Below the pieces are notes generated by a model. The model searched no databases, was not told the DNA's origin, and saw only the letters and a list, made by a program, of their open reading frames with translations. Below, one piece after another: positions 33,152 to 48,844 of a stretch of 64,000 nucleotides of DNA; the stretch's first letter is position 1, and each line of letters starts with the position of its first letter. A program made the translations under genes and the position numbers. The stretch is from positions 97,861 through 161,860 of the forward strand of contig JAUJYZ010000427.1 in assembly GCA_033675265.1 (NCBI GenBank), given 5' to 3'. This DNA comes from Actinostola sp. cb2023. Lineage: Eukaryota > Cnidaria > Anthozoa > Actiniaria > Actinostolidae.

Positions 33152-33520
33152 TCCGGCCCTACCACAGGCAGCCCAACCATTGCTTTTGAGGCTACTAAAT
33201 AATTCAAAAAATGATATTTGCCGCCTTTTTTGATGGGTTTCCTGTGGTAGAGCGCACGCGCGCGAAATACGATGTTGGGCTTCCTGTGCTTAGAAACGTA
33301 TAATGTTGGGCTCCCTGTGTGTACTGCGGGACGCACACAGGAATCCCAACATTATACGTTACTCAACACAGGAAACCCAACATAATATGTATGTATATAT
33401 TGTGCGCGCGCTCTACCACAGGAAACCCATCAAAGGTGGCAAATATCATTTTTATTTGATTATTTAGTAGCTGTAGTAGCCTCAAAAGCAATGGTTGGGC
33501 TGCCTGTGGCCCTACTCGAT
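33152..33520. mobile_element. Foldback, ~170-bp arms, CACAGG-AGCCCAA ends
   Basis: The arms pair over about 170 bp, sharing 'cacaggcagcccaaccattg', 'aaaagcaatggttgggctg', 'gatgggtttcctgtggtaga' and 'ataatgttgggctccctgtg' with their complements. Several nested copies of the TGGGCT-CCTGTG word lie within the arms, as if shorter units had been inserted into each other. Confidence 0.85.
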
Positions 33521-34626
33521 GTTTACATCGTTTGCACAAACTATATTTATTAGTTTTACAGGGTTTTTTCATCCCTTTTTGTAACAAAAAACTGTAGCCG
33601 GGTCATATGAAAAAATGCTTATTGACTGAGTTAGGTCGGGCCGTACGGGAAAATATTTGGCTCTTGCATGTCATTCAGCACGCTGCGCTCGTTCCGAACG
33701 GCACGACCTCGAGCCAAATATTTTCCCGTCCGCCCCTCCCACTCAGTCAATAAGTACATATTCTCAATAACGAAACTAGCCAGTAAAATAATTGTAAAGT
33801 TCAGGTCGCGTGGTACATTTCTTCAGAAATCATGTTCTCTTGTTTAAAAAATATATATATATATTATTTTGGTACAGTTTTGTACACCATTATTTAGGAG
33901 GGCCATTTTGTAAACACTGGGTGACCAGTAATGCTTTCCACCTTCAGAAAATCAAAACTTTGCTTTGTTTATTATTTATTTTTAAGATTTGCCAGGAGAC
34001 AGGTAATTCACAATAGAACACTAGGTCTCCTACAAGGTAAATCACCCAACCCAGCCATCCCACGTTATAAAAAAATTAAGTAGCAAATTATATGAAAATA
34101 TCGAATTAAATTAAATTAATTTCTTACATAAATTATAAATATATAGGGAATCAACTGTTTTTTTTTGTTTTTGTTTTTGTTTTTCAACTTATATATATAG
34201 CCTATATAATATAAATTTGATAACGTAAGTTATCCATTATTTAGCAAAGCAACTTCGCAAGCTGAGACCGGTCAAACCGCATTCGCAACTTCCTGTACGG
34301 ACCGCCAATCTAAATGCTTCACACATGTTCACAGAGAACCTTTTTTGATAACGGCTGTATGTAAACCAAGCCCGAAATTCAGCCGCCTCCCCTGGCTTAT
34401 GTCGTTCCTAATTCCCCAGAGTGGCACACCGGCTGCAACAATATTGCCAGCAATGTTGCACTGTACATCTCAATCTTAATTCCAAAACTACCACTTGTTC
34501 ACATGCTGCACGAATCGCATTTTGTGAGTCTCATTACAGCATTCTCCCCAGGCCATTCTCCTGATTCTCCAGATGAGGAGCCCTGGGGACGAGATTCTGA
34601 TAAAAGCTAAAATTAGGATTTGGTTT
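33521..34626. other. No gene seen
   Basis: AT-rich intergenic sequence between the foldback and the 3' end of ALDH9A1. An ATAT run lies near 33850. The 3' UTR of ALDH9A1 must lie in the right part, but no clear polyadenylation signal could be fixed. Confidence 0.4.
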
Positions 34627-40008
<5,382 letters not shown>

Positions 40009-41017
40009 CGTTGGAGATGTGGAAATAAAATCACGCCGCGTCTTGTGACTTTGCTGGACTGCGGGCGCATAAGAATACACAGGTAGCCCAACTAGTGAGA
40101 TTTATTGCTCTCCGACGATACCTTTTACATGTAGCTACTTTAATACATTTTCTCTTTTCTTTTCTCCGGTTCTCTGCAAAGGGAGTAATAGGACCGTCAT
40201 TTAGTTTATTCTCCTAATATTTTATCTTTAATAGATTCACTCAAAACCACAGGGATCCCAGCTTCTTTTAACATTTCTCGCACGCTCACGTGCGCATTTA
40301 TTTGTACGCAGGCAATGCATGGCTCAGTTTGACAACGGTTTATTTTCTGTCAGCTCTTCTTTCCAACGGAGAAAGACGCCTGTTACAGACGAACAAAATT
40401 TGAGGTTTTTGGAGAGAAGATAGAAGAAGAAAATACGGACGAGAGTCATGCAGGTGACAGTGTTGTATGCAATGGTACGTTTTTTGTGTTTTAAAAATAT
40501 ATAGCTTAAGCTTAAGCTTAAACTTATTAGTCTTAAATGCGTAAGTTAAGCTTACCTATTTATAAAGCTTTTAGCTTAACTGTTGTTGTTGTTGTACAAC
40601 CACACCATAATTACATCATTTAAGCTTATACATCATAGTTTAGGTTGTTTATAATTTTTTTAGTAATTTATATATATAAGCTTAAAGTGCTAGAACGATG
40701 AAATTTGTACATTTTAAAAAAATTACCCTTTTCGAAAGTAGAATTGCTATGTTTTCATCTGTCCAAACCGTATTCTCATACGAGAACGGGAAGATGTACT
40801 TTTTAGTCTCTAAAGTTACGGATTTTATGTCCGCCATTAAACGAATGCGTTCCAGGCCGCTGATCGACGATCTAAAGGAAGTGACGTCACCCGCGCTACA
40901 CTTGAAATCTCGCGGGTACTTTTAGCCTGTGTTGTGCACAGCGTCAGAGCAATCTTTAGGAATTTCGCGTAGTTTTTAGACTTTTTCTTTAGATGGAAAT
41001 CAAAACCACAACGTAAC

Positions 41018-41317
41018 ATGCCTCCCAAAAGGTGTGTAGTGCAAAATTGCAGCAATGTAGCCAACAGCAAAGGAATTTCGCTACACTTTTCTCCTCAAGC
41101 CGGCAAGGTGCGAGATCAATGGGTCAGATTTGTCAGAACACATAGAGCAAATTTCAACCCAACTGGACGTTTTGGGGTCTGCTCTGAACATTTCGACGAT
41201 AAATCGTTTCAAAGAGCAGTGTATGTGGAAGGTTCTTCCAGGCGAATAGTGCCAGGAGCAATCCCGACGATTTGGAAGAGGGGATCGGAAGTGCGTTCTG
41301 ACAGAGATCGTCGAAAA
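41018..41317 (+). CDS. THAP zinc-finger exon of the Kolobok element
   Basis: About 100 residues form a complete THAP domain: MPPKRC, C-x4-C (CVVQNC), the invariant Trp and Phe in DQWVRFVR, the second zinc pair C-x2-H in GVCSEHF, and a P-T-x-W close to AVPTIF (GAIPTIW). THAP domains bind specific DNA; in transposases they bind the element's ends. The exon ends at a strong donor (AAAA then GTAAGT), but no downstream exon was found before the element's right end. The basic tail RSDRDRRK precedes the splice. Confidence 0.8.
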
Positions 41318-42008
41318 GTAAGTCATAAAACGGAATATTTGTGTTTATAGTCGTTTCGTTATTGCAATCGGCAATATTATATAATAAACAAAATGTTTTA
41401 ACAATTGTAGTGAATTTAAAAACGTTGGACGTCTAAAATGTTGCAGTTTACATGCCAGTGTACGTTACGAGTGCTATCATGCAAATGAGCTAGTCGCAGG
41501 TGATTTTCAGGGAAAGTAAGCGCACTAACACTCGCTTATTTTTAACTTTGCAAAGTATGAAACGTGTACGTTGCCTATTCAAAAATGATTTTAATAGACA
41601 GTATAAAAATAAATTGACCGGCATTCTTTGTTTCAAGCACGTTGCGCTTCCCTCCGAAAGGAAATGACGGCCCGCGAATCCGCAAACGACTCAGCATTTG
41701 TTTTTCTATAAGCTTATCAAAATCGAAAATATTTTAAACATCATACTTATAGTGTATTCCTGTTTTTACAAGCATTTAGTCGAGTTTAATTGCTATAAAA
41801 TTATGAGACAAATTTGGCGTCGTCGCATACTGTCTTGAAATGAACATGCAACACGTTTGATGTTAATCAAGTGCCGCCGATCACAGTGCCCATAAACAAC
41901 TTTTTGTTTCTAATAAAACTTTGGCTTTTTTGAAATCCAGATTATGATAATACCATAGATTTTAAAAGAAACGCTATCAGAACAGACGAATCTGGGGATT
42001 GAACCGAA

Positions 42009-42209
42009 CTACGTCCCATTAGCACCAGATTGGTCTTCGCGAACGACTTGCTCTTCATATTCCGCTGCTTCTTCCTCAGTTGAAAGCGGTTCATAATATT
42101 CACTGTCGTCTTCATATAATAATTCATGAGAAGAGGAGTAACTACATGCAGTTTCTTCGTCACTTTGGCTCAGATTGTCAATGAAATCTTCATTTAAAAA
42201 CGACGCCAT
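42009..42209 (-). CDS. Short acidic ORF in the Kolobok element
   Basis: From an internal Met the frame reads MASFLNEDFIDNLSQ and continues as a Ser/Glu/Tyr-rich acidic protein of 67 residues. It starts about 270 bp from the right end of the element and points inward. It could be the first exon of a second transposon gene or an antisense fragment of the missing transposase. No domain is recognised. Confidence 0.4.
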   Translation of the reverse strand: MASFLNEDFIDNLSQSDEETACSYSSSHELLYEDDSEYYEPLSTEEEAAEYEEQVVREDQSGANGT

Positions 42210-42666
42210 TCTACAACTAAAGTACGCCAAACTACCATGTGTTGCGCATATGACGTCAGAGAGAATAAAATGCAATACCGCTGACAATCAAATCGCTGAC
42301 TCGGCGGAACGCAATTTCGTAATGGCGGACAGTGTTTTGGCGATGTTCAAAGACAAAATTTGGACGCTTAAATATTTTTTTAAAAACTTATTTTTGTGAA
42401 TTTATGTTTTTTTCAGTCCTCATCAACATTTTATGTGCAAGAAAAGTCTTTATAAGATGTAAAAATTTCATCGTTCTAGCACTTTAAGTAAGACTTTATA
42501 AGCTTATTATAATTATTTTAATATTTTAAATTAGATTTTATTTCAATTTCTCTAGATAGGTGTCCCCAATTAGCCTACTGTCACTGTAAGCTAGCTCATT
42601 AAGACACGTTAATAAAGTTTATTATTATTATTGCTTGGGGTGTGACGTACTGTACGTTACCATATT

Positions 42667-43028
42667 CCCGGCATATGCAAATTGATATCAATCGATATCA
42701 ATATTTATTAATCGATTGATATTGATAATCGATAGGTAATCGATGAACCGAACATTTGTGACCTTTTACGCCAATGATTTCCTGCTCTGACATTATGAGG
42801 TGCATGTCAATTAAATTTCTTCTTGGTAACCAAACACCACTACTGCCAGGAGCCCATTAGGGCTCCTGCTACTGCCCATTGATGCCCCGATATCAATCAA
42901 TGAGGACATAATTTGTGACCTATCGATTGGTTATCAATTGCCCGATACCAATCGATATCAATTATCTAATATTATAGATTTATGGATTGCATTTCCAATC
43001 ATCGATTTTATCGATTGCATACGCCGGG
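42667..43028. mobile_element. MITE with CCCGGCGTATGC termini, copy 2
   Basis: Ends and ATCGAT-rich interior match the copy at 2917-3279, and length is within one base. No target duplication is obvious, so one end may have decayed or neighbouring insertions disturbed it. Confidence 0.75.
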
Positions 43029-43124
43029 CTGAAAGGCTCAAAAACCGACCCTGTCTAAGGCAGCACATACCCATAACTTATATAATAAGTATATACAATG
43101 TACCTACTATGGGAGTACCCTCAC

Positions 43125-43672
43125 GCCGGGTCAGAAAAGGTCTAAAATGTCTTTTGTCGGAATAACTTCTACAGTTTTCATCCAATCAAAATGAACCTTT
43201 AGGCAATATGACAGTATGTGAAGTTAACAAATCGTATGATTTTTTTTTCTTGATTTTTATGTTTATGTTTTTTGGCGGGAAAATGACGTCATGAACATGC
43301 CAAGAATTTTCGAAATTCACTATTCTGAATATTACATTACAAAATGGCCGGAATTTCAATTTTCAAAAATTAATATCTTTGGATTGAATACCGATATCTG
43401 AGAACTGCTTTAGTTACAACCTTAGTTTAACATGTTCTTCCGAATGTAATATTCAGAATAGTGAATTTGTGAATTTCGAAAATTCTTGGCATGTTCATGA
43501 CGTCATTTTCCCCCGCCAAAAAACATAAAAATCAAGAAGAAAAAATCATACGATTTGTGAGCTTCACATGTACTATCATATTGCCTAAAGGTTCATATTG
43601 ATTGGATGAAAACTGTAGAAGTTATTCCGACAAAAGACATTTTAGATCTTTTCTGACCCGGTGTGCCTGGCC
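43125..43672. mobile_element. Foldback MITE, ~220-bp arms
   Basis: Arms begin CCGGGTCAGAAAAG and pair through 'aaatgtcttttgtcggaata', 'tcttgatttttatgtttatg' and 'gccaagaattttcgaaattc'; the spacer is about 95 bp. It lies about 95 bp right of MITE copy 2. Confidence 0.9.
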
Positions 43673-43683
43673 CCTACATACAT

Positions 43684-43783
43684 GTATACACCTATTTCAA
43701 AAAAGGTTGTCCAGGACATTATATAACCTATTGCCTATGGACTGATGTCCTCGACAACCTTTATTGAAATAGGTATATACACA
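43684..43783. mobile_element. Short MITE, CACCTATTTCAAA family
   Basis: 'cacctatttcaaaaaaggtt' and its complement lie at the two ends of a 100-bp unit, related to the MITE at 38883. Non-coding. Confidence 0.7.
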
Positions 43784-44404
43784 ACTTAGTACATGTATGA
43801 CCGACATTGTAATACACTCAGATACATTAAATGCAAGATCAGGAAGTTGGTCACACAATCTTATTGGATAAGAATGTTGGCCCTGTCTCTACATGTAAAT
43901 GTAATGTAATACAGTTCTTATACATGCATACATAGCACATTTCGTATTGTCTCAATGAGCTTAACTGTAAACATAGATATTAAATTGGACTGCTATATTT
44001 AAGGCGCAATTTTGCAGCCATGCGCTTTACAATCATGAGAGGCATGAAAGTATGTCAACATAAAAAGAACCACTGAGGATATATGCATAATAAACCCTGG
44101 TAGTGACCACTCTGCCTGCAGTGATGCCAAGCTTGGAGCAGAATTGGAGCCTATATAGAGCTATTGGTGAATGAGGCCTCTATACACCAGCAGTCCAATG
44201 GATACACATACAAGCTGTGAGCACTGGGACTAACACCACATGACTTGTAGATGACTAGAGGAACTTGAATGATTTAATGCTGTCATGCCTGCCAATATGT
44301 AGTGAGGAGACTACGTACAGTACATCACCTTCCTTTAAAATCCCACTGATATAAAATGTTACTATAGAAACATATTCATTGTACTACAGTATTAGGAATA
44401 TCAG
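43784..44404. other. No gene seen
   Basis: Likely 3' flank or UTR of BBOX1. No domain-bearing frame or hairpin of note. Confidence 0.4.
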
Positions 44405-46320
44405 TTATCCATCAAACGGCAGACCAAGTGACTTTCCAAGGGAGCGCAGCCTAGCATAGATTAAGTCCCAGTCAAGATAAATTCCTTGCAAATGACGGCC
44501 ACCAGTTTCTGTTGGAGTGTATGCACTACGGCCATGAAGGACTCTGCTATTGTTAAATGTCACCATTTCTCCAGGTTTCATCTTGTAATCAATTTTGTTT
44601 TTAGAATCTCTCATCATTGACCCTAGCTTCAAATAGCCCTTGTATATGTCACATACTTTCTCTGGGGTGCCACGGAGGTAGTAGTCACGCACATGGTTGT
44701 TGTATGTGAAGCGGGTAATTTTTCTGGTATAGTCAAGCCTGAAATGTAAAGTAGTTGTAGGGGTTCAGTACCAGCATATAATATAATTGACTTTATGATC
44801 AAAGTCTTAATTCTCCTTTGAAATTTAAAGAACCAAAAGGAGAAGATACTTGTAGAAAAATGACCAGAGACCACTCATGATTGTAATAACATATGAACCC
44901 AGATGAACTACAGTAATAATATAAGATGGCGTTATTTTAAATCACCAACGCACGGTGAAAATCACATGTGTAGCCTCCCTTTCCAGGTGACATGACAGCT
45001 GAAAAAATCGTAAAAATAAGTCGCAAGAAATCAAATGAGTTCAATTTTTCGTTGCAAAGTCACGGAAGTTGTTGCTCGTGCAGCCACTCTGCAACTTTTT
45101 CCTTGCACTCACGATGCGACTAAAGCTTTATATAATAAGGAGCAAGAACAAAATCGAGGCTTTGTTTTTTTTAAACGGCAGATGCCATATTTGTTTACAT
45201 ACACTGTAACCAGTCGTCCATGTCACGTGACCTTTATCGCCAGCATTTGTTACCAGTATTTGCCGATCATGTATAGCCATATCGCACATTGGTGATTTCA
45301 AAAAATCATGTCGCCTACACTGTATGCAAGCAAAAAATCGCCCCTGTAGCCACGGCTTAACTTACAGTAGACAGCTAGGTCAGCTCTCAAGAATGGCGAA
45401 CAATTAAGCTCCAGAATTCCTCAGATGTCAAGGTTGTTCAACTCTGACATCATTGTTTAAATGATTGTGAGTGTATATATATTAGACTTACTCAAACACT
45501 GGTCGTGAGTTTTTAAGGTGAAAATCACCAAAGTCATCTTTGCCGATATCCCAGTATGGAATAGCAGCAACAGACAGCAACTCAAACAGATCAGTCTCAT
45601 GTTTTTTGAACTCTTGTGCAATGTGAAAACCATCAACAAATATGTTAGCGCCTCCTTCAGTTTCTGCTTGTTCCAAACAGTGGAGAAACTGCACCTATAT
45701 ACAAGAAAGTGTTGAATTGAAATCAATGTCTGAAGAGGCTTTGAAACATATTATAGAAGATCTGTGATTTACAGTGTATTAATATTATGCTGCTTCCTGT
45801 ATGTGGAAGTGTTGAAAGAGTCCAAGACCCTCTCAGATTTCATTATAAGCTGGTAACCATGCAGTGAACTAGCCGCTACCTGCAGTACTTTTAAAATCAG
45901 CACCTGCATCTACTGATTGCACCATAAGTTATGACCATTTTGAGGGCTATAGAATGCTCAAATCCTTTACTCACCGAGATACTTGTTTAAAAATCCAAGC
46001 CCAAAACTTCACCAATTTTGTTTGAAATTTGAAAATTCAAGATTTCGAGGTGCATATTGATTTCTATGAAATCTGGAATCCGAGACTCTTTCCTGGAACG
46101 CCGAGATTCCGAGACTCGCTCAGATTTTGCCAAGATCTGGTCTTTTTCAGAGATCATTCTATAGCCCTATTTTGTACTGCTCTTATCCTGCAATAATGAT
46201 TGGGTTTTTCTTACCCCAGGATAGTATTCAGACTGTGGAAGATCACAATGTAGAGGGAGATCTGCTGTAGTATACGCTAAGTTATTGGCATCAAACTTAG
46301 CATGGACATCAAAGGTATGA
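44405..46320 (-). CDS. BBOX1: Gamma-butyrobetaine dioxygenase, last three exons
   Basis: Exons 46215-46320, 45492-45694 and 44405-44738 join in phase with GT-AG sites. They encode about 213 residues, the catalytic half of an enzyme usually near 390. BBOX1 uses Fe(II), 2-oxoglutarate and oxygen to hydroxylate gamma-butyrobetaine to L-carnitine, the final step of the pathway. Seen: DANNLAYTTADLPLHCD with the H-x-D iron ligands, GVQFLHCLEQ-type sequence at the second exon, KMKPGEMVTFNNSRVLHGR with the distal iron His, and RHLQGIYLDWD with the 2-oxoglutarate Arg. The N-terminal half was not found between 46.3 kb and the window end. It may lie beyond the window, past the transposon at 47.7-59.8 kb. 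The gene is on the same strand as ALDH9A1, 4.4 kb upstream of it. Confidence 0.88.
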
Positions 46321-46647
46321 CTGAAACAATAGTTCAAAATAAATGTAAGTACATGACGATGTATAGAGTGATTGCAATAAATAGTTAGTAGACTTATAAA
46401 CAGACACTAGTAGACTTTATTTCCATTGTTTTCTTTTGTGACTATTTGACTATTACACACTAACATCTATATTTTATTTCACTGGTTTATTGCAATCACT
46501 CTAAATACATAAAATATATAATTAATAGCTATACTTGGATTTTAACTTCTTGGACCAACAAGAGAAAAAATTAATTTCTGAGAAACTACTAAAATATATT
46601 TAATCTCATTTGCTTTGCACTTGGGCCATGTTAAAATGAAAGGCTTG

Positions 46648-46706
46648 TGATACTTTGCGAAACGAAACAAAACGAAACGAAACGAAATATTTCGCAAAGT
46701 ATCACT
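46648..46706. repeat. Hairpin with AAACG loop repeats
   Basis: 'gtgatactttgcgaaa' pairs with 'tttcgcaaagtatcac' across a loop of AAACG units. A third word 'tttcgcaaagtatcac' lies at about 46819. Non-coding. Confidence 0.8.
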
Positions 46707-47236
46707 TTTATGAAATGGCTTTAAAATGTGATATAACGGCGAGAACTAATCCCTTCCATGTCTGGCTCGTGTAATGACAGTTGAAACGAGCTCGATCCTG
46801 CATGTCTAAACAATGTTCATTTCGCAAAGTATCACTTTCTGTACTCGATTGCTATCGGTTCCTTCATTTAAAATCTACCTCAGCACGCTGAAAACACTGA
46901 GCTCATTTGCGTTTTAAATAATGTAAACAAAAAGTCAGTGAATGGTCTGACAAGCGGCTGGTCAATTTCCACATATCTGTGATTGAAGACAACAATCACT
47001 AAGGTACGTATTATACGGGTGTCTATAAAACTAAGACCTAAGACCTAAGACCTATAAAACCTATAAAACTAAGACCTAAGATCTAAGACCTATAAAACTA
47101 AGACCTTAAAGACCTATAAAACTAAGACCTAAAAATAAATGAAAACTTCAAAAACGTACCAACACTGAATTGGAGTCGAACGAATGCCCGATCGAATGAT
47201 CAGCCGATTCCAACTGCAGCGAGAACTCTGTATAAC

Positions 47237-47708
47237 CTCCATATAGTACTTTTGTATAGATTCTTTACACATAAATGTGTCATACATCAGATACATACTC
47301 CACATAGTAATTTTGTATGGATTCTTTACACATAAATGTGTCATACATCAGATACATACTCCACATAGTAATTTTGTATGGATTTTTACACATAAATGTG
47401 TCATACATCAGATACATACTCCACATAGTAATTTTGTATGGATTCTTTACACATAAATGTGTCATACATCAGATACATACTCCACATAGTACTTTTGTAT
47501 GGATTCTTTACACATAAATGTGTCATACATCAGATACATACTCCACATAGTACTTTTGTATAGATTCTTTACACATAAATGTGTCATACATCAGATACAT
47601 ACTCCACATAGTAATTTTGTATGGATTCTTTACACATAAATGTGTCATACATCAGATACATACTCCACATAGTAATTTTGTATGGATTCTTTACACATAA
47701 ATGTGACA
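47237..47708. repeat. 61-bp minisatellite, nearly eight copies
   Basis: The unit contains 'ggattctttacacataaatg' and 'catacatcagatacatactc' and repeats with a 61-bp period and few differences. It stops exactly where the subterminal region of the large transposon begins (47711). Its position suggests either a target that was already repetitive or an array grown at the insertion edge. Confidence 0.95.
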
Positions 47709-47929
47709 TACCCCTTAAGAAAATTTAATTACTTAACTTGTACTTGAACAAACTTTAACCTGTATTTATACCGACTTAACTCATATTTAATCATGTTGCT
47801 GAAGTATTTGTTTGATATTTGAACATTATTGCCCAGAAATGATAAAATACGTAATGTATGTAACCTGTATCTAAAAACAGCTTAACTTGTATTTGTACCT
47901 GAAATTAGTTCATAGTTGTTAAAATACTG

Positions 47930-48740
47930 TTAAAATACAGTAATTGATGTGTACTTGATTTGTACTTAATACATATTGTATAGCTTAGATACAAATTAAC
48001 TACTGCTACTTAACCCATTCTTAAACGTAAGTTTTGAAATTTTTCTAAGACCTATGTTAAAGTACTAATTAAATACTGTGTTTAATCTGTATCTGTAACA
48101 CTTATGACAGAGAGTTGTTAAAGTACTGTTAAAATACAGTATTTAATGTAAACTTGTTTTGCACTTAATGCATATTGTATAGTTAAATACCAATTAGCTA
48201 CACATTCCAGTACTGCTGGATGGACTACTTAACCCATTCTTAATTCTAAGTTTTGAAATTGTTCTAAGACCTATGTTAAAGTACTAATTAAATACTGTGT
48301 TTAATCTGTATCTGTAACACTTATGACAGAGAGTTGTTAAAGTACTGTTAAAATACAGTATTTAATGTAAACTTGTTTTGCACTTAATGCATATTGTATA
48401 GTTAAATACCAATTAGCTACACATTCCAGTACTGCTGGATGGACTACTTAACCCATTCTTAATTCTAAGTTTTGAAATTTTTCTAAGACCTATGTTAAAG
48501 TACTAATTAAATACTGTGTTTAATATGTATCTGTAACACTTATGACAGAGAGTTGTTAAAGTACTGTTAAAATACAGTATTTAATGTAAACTTGTTTTGC
48601 ACTTAATACATATTGTATAGTAATGCAAATTAGCTACACATTCCAGTACTGCTGGATGGACTACTTAACCCATTCTTAATTCTAAGTTTGAATTTTTTCT
48701 AAGACCTATGTTATAGTACTAATTAAATAGTGATGAGGTA
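47930..48740. repeat. 219-bp tandem repeat in the left subterminal region
   Basis: The marker 'aagacctatg' recurs at about 48047, 48266, 48485 and 48701, giving a period of 219 bp with one slightly shorter copy. Each unit contains 'aatactgtgtttaat' and 'aaaatacagtatttaat', which are themselves near-palindromic. Repeats like these near transposon ends often serve as transposase binding sites. Confidence 0.9.
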
Positions 48741-48844
48741 TTTAATCTGTATTTGTACTGGTCCTTGAATTGTTTTCATGAAGAGAACATTTTACCATAA
48801 TAATTATTATAATAATATCTACTGTAAATTCTGCATTTATGCCA

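Larger units (their letters stand above)
40686..42483. mobile_element. Kolobok-type DNA transposon, internally reduced
   Basis: The 1.8-kb element has TTAA on both sides (40682-40685 and 42484-42487) and terminal inverted repeats of 27 bp with one mismatch, starting AGTGCTAGAACGATGAAA. A TTAA target and a THAP-domain protein together characterise Kolobok elements. Two exons face inward: a THAP exon (plus) and an acidic exon (minus), each starting about 270-330 bp from its own end. The catalytic part is missing, so this looks like an internal deletion derivative of a longer autonomous element. PiggyBac also uses TTAA but has different ends and no THAP domain. Confidence 0.85.
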
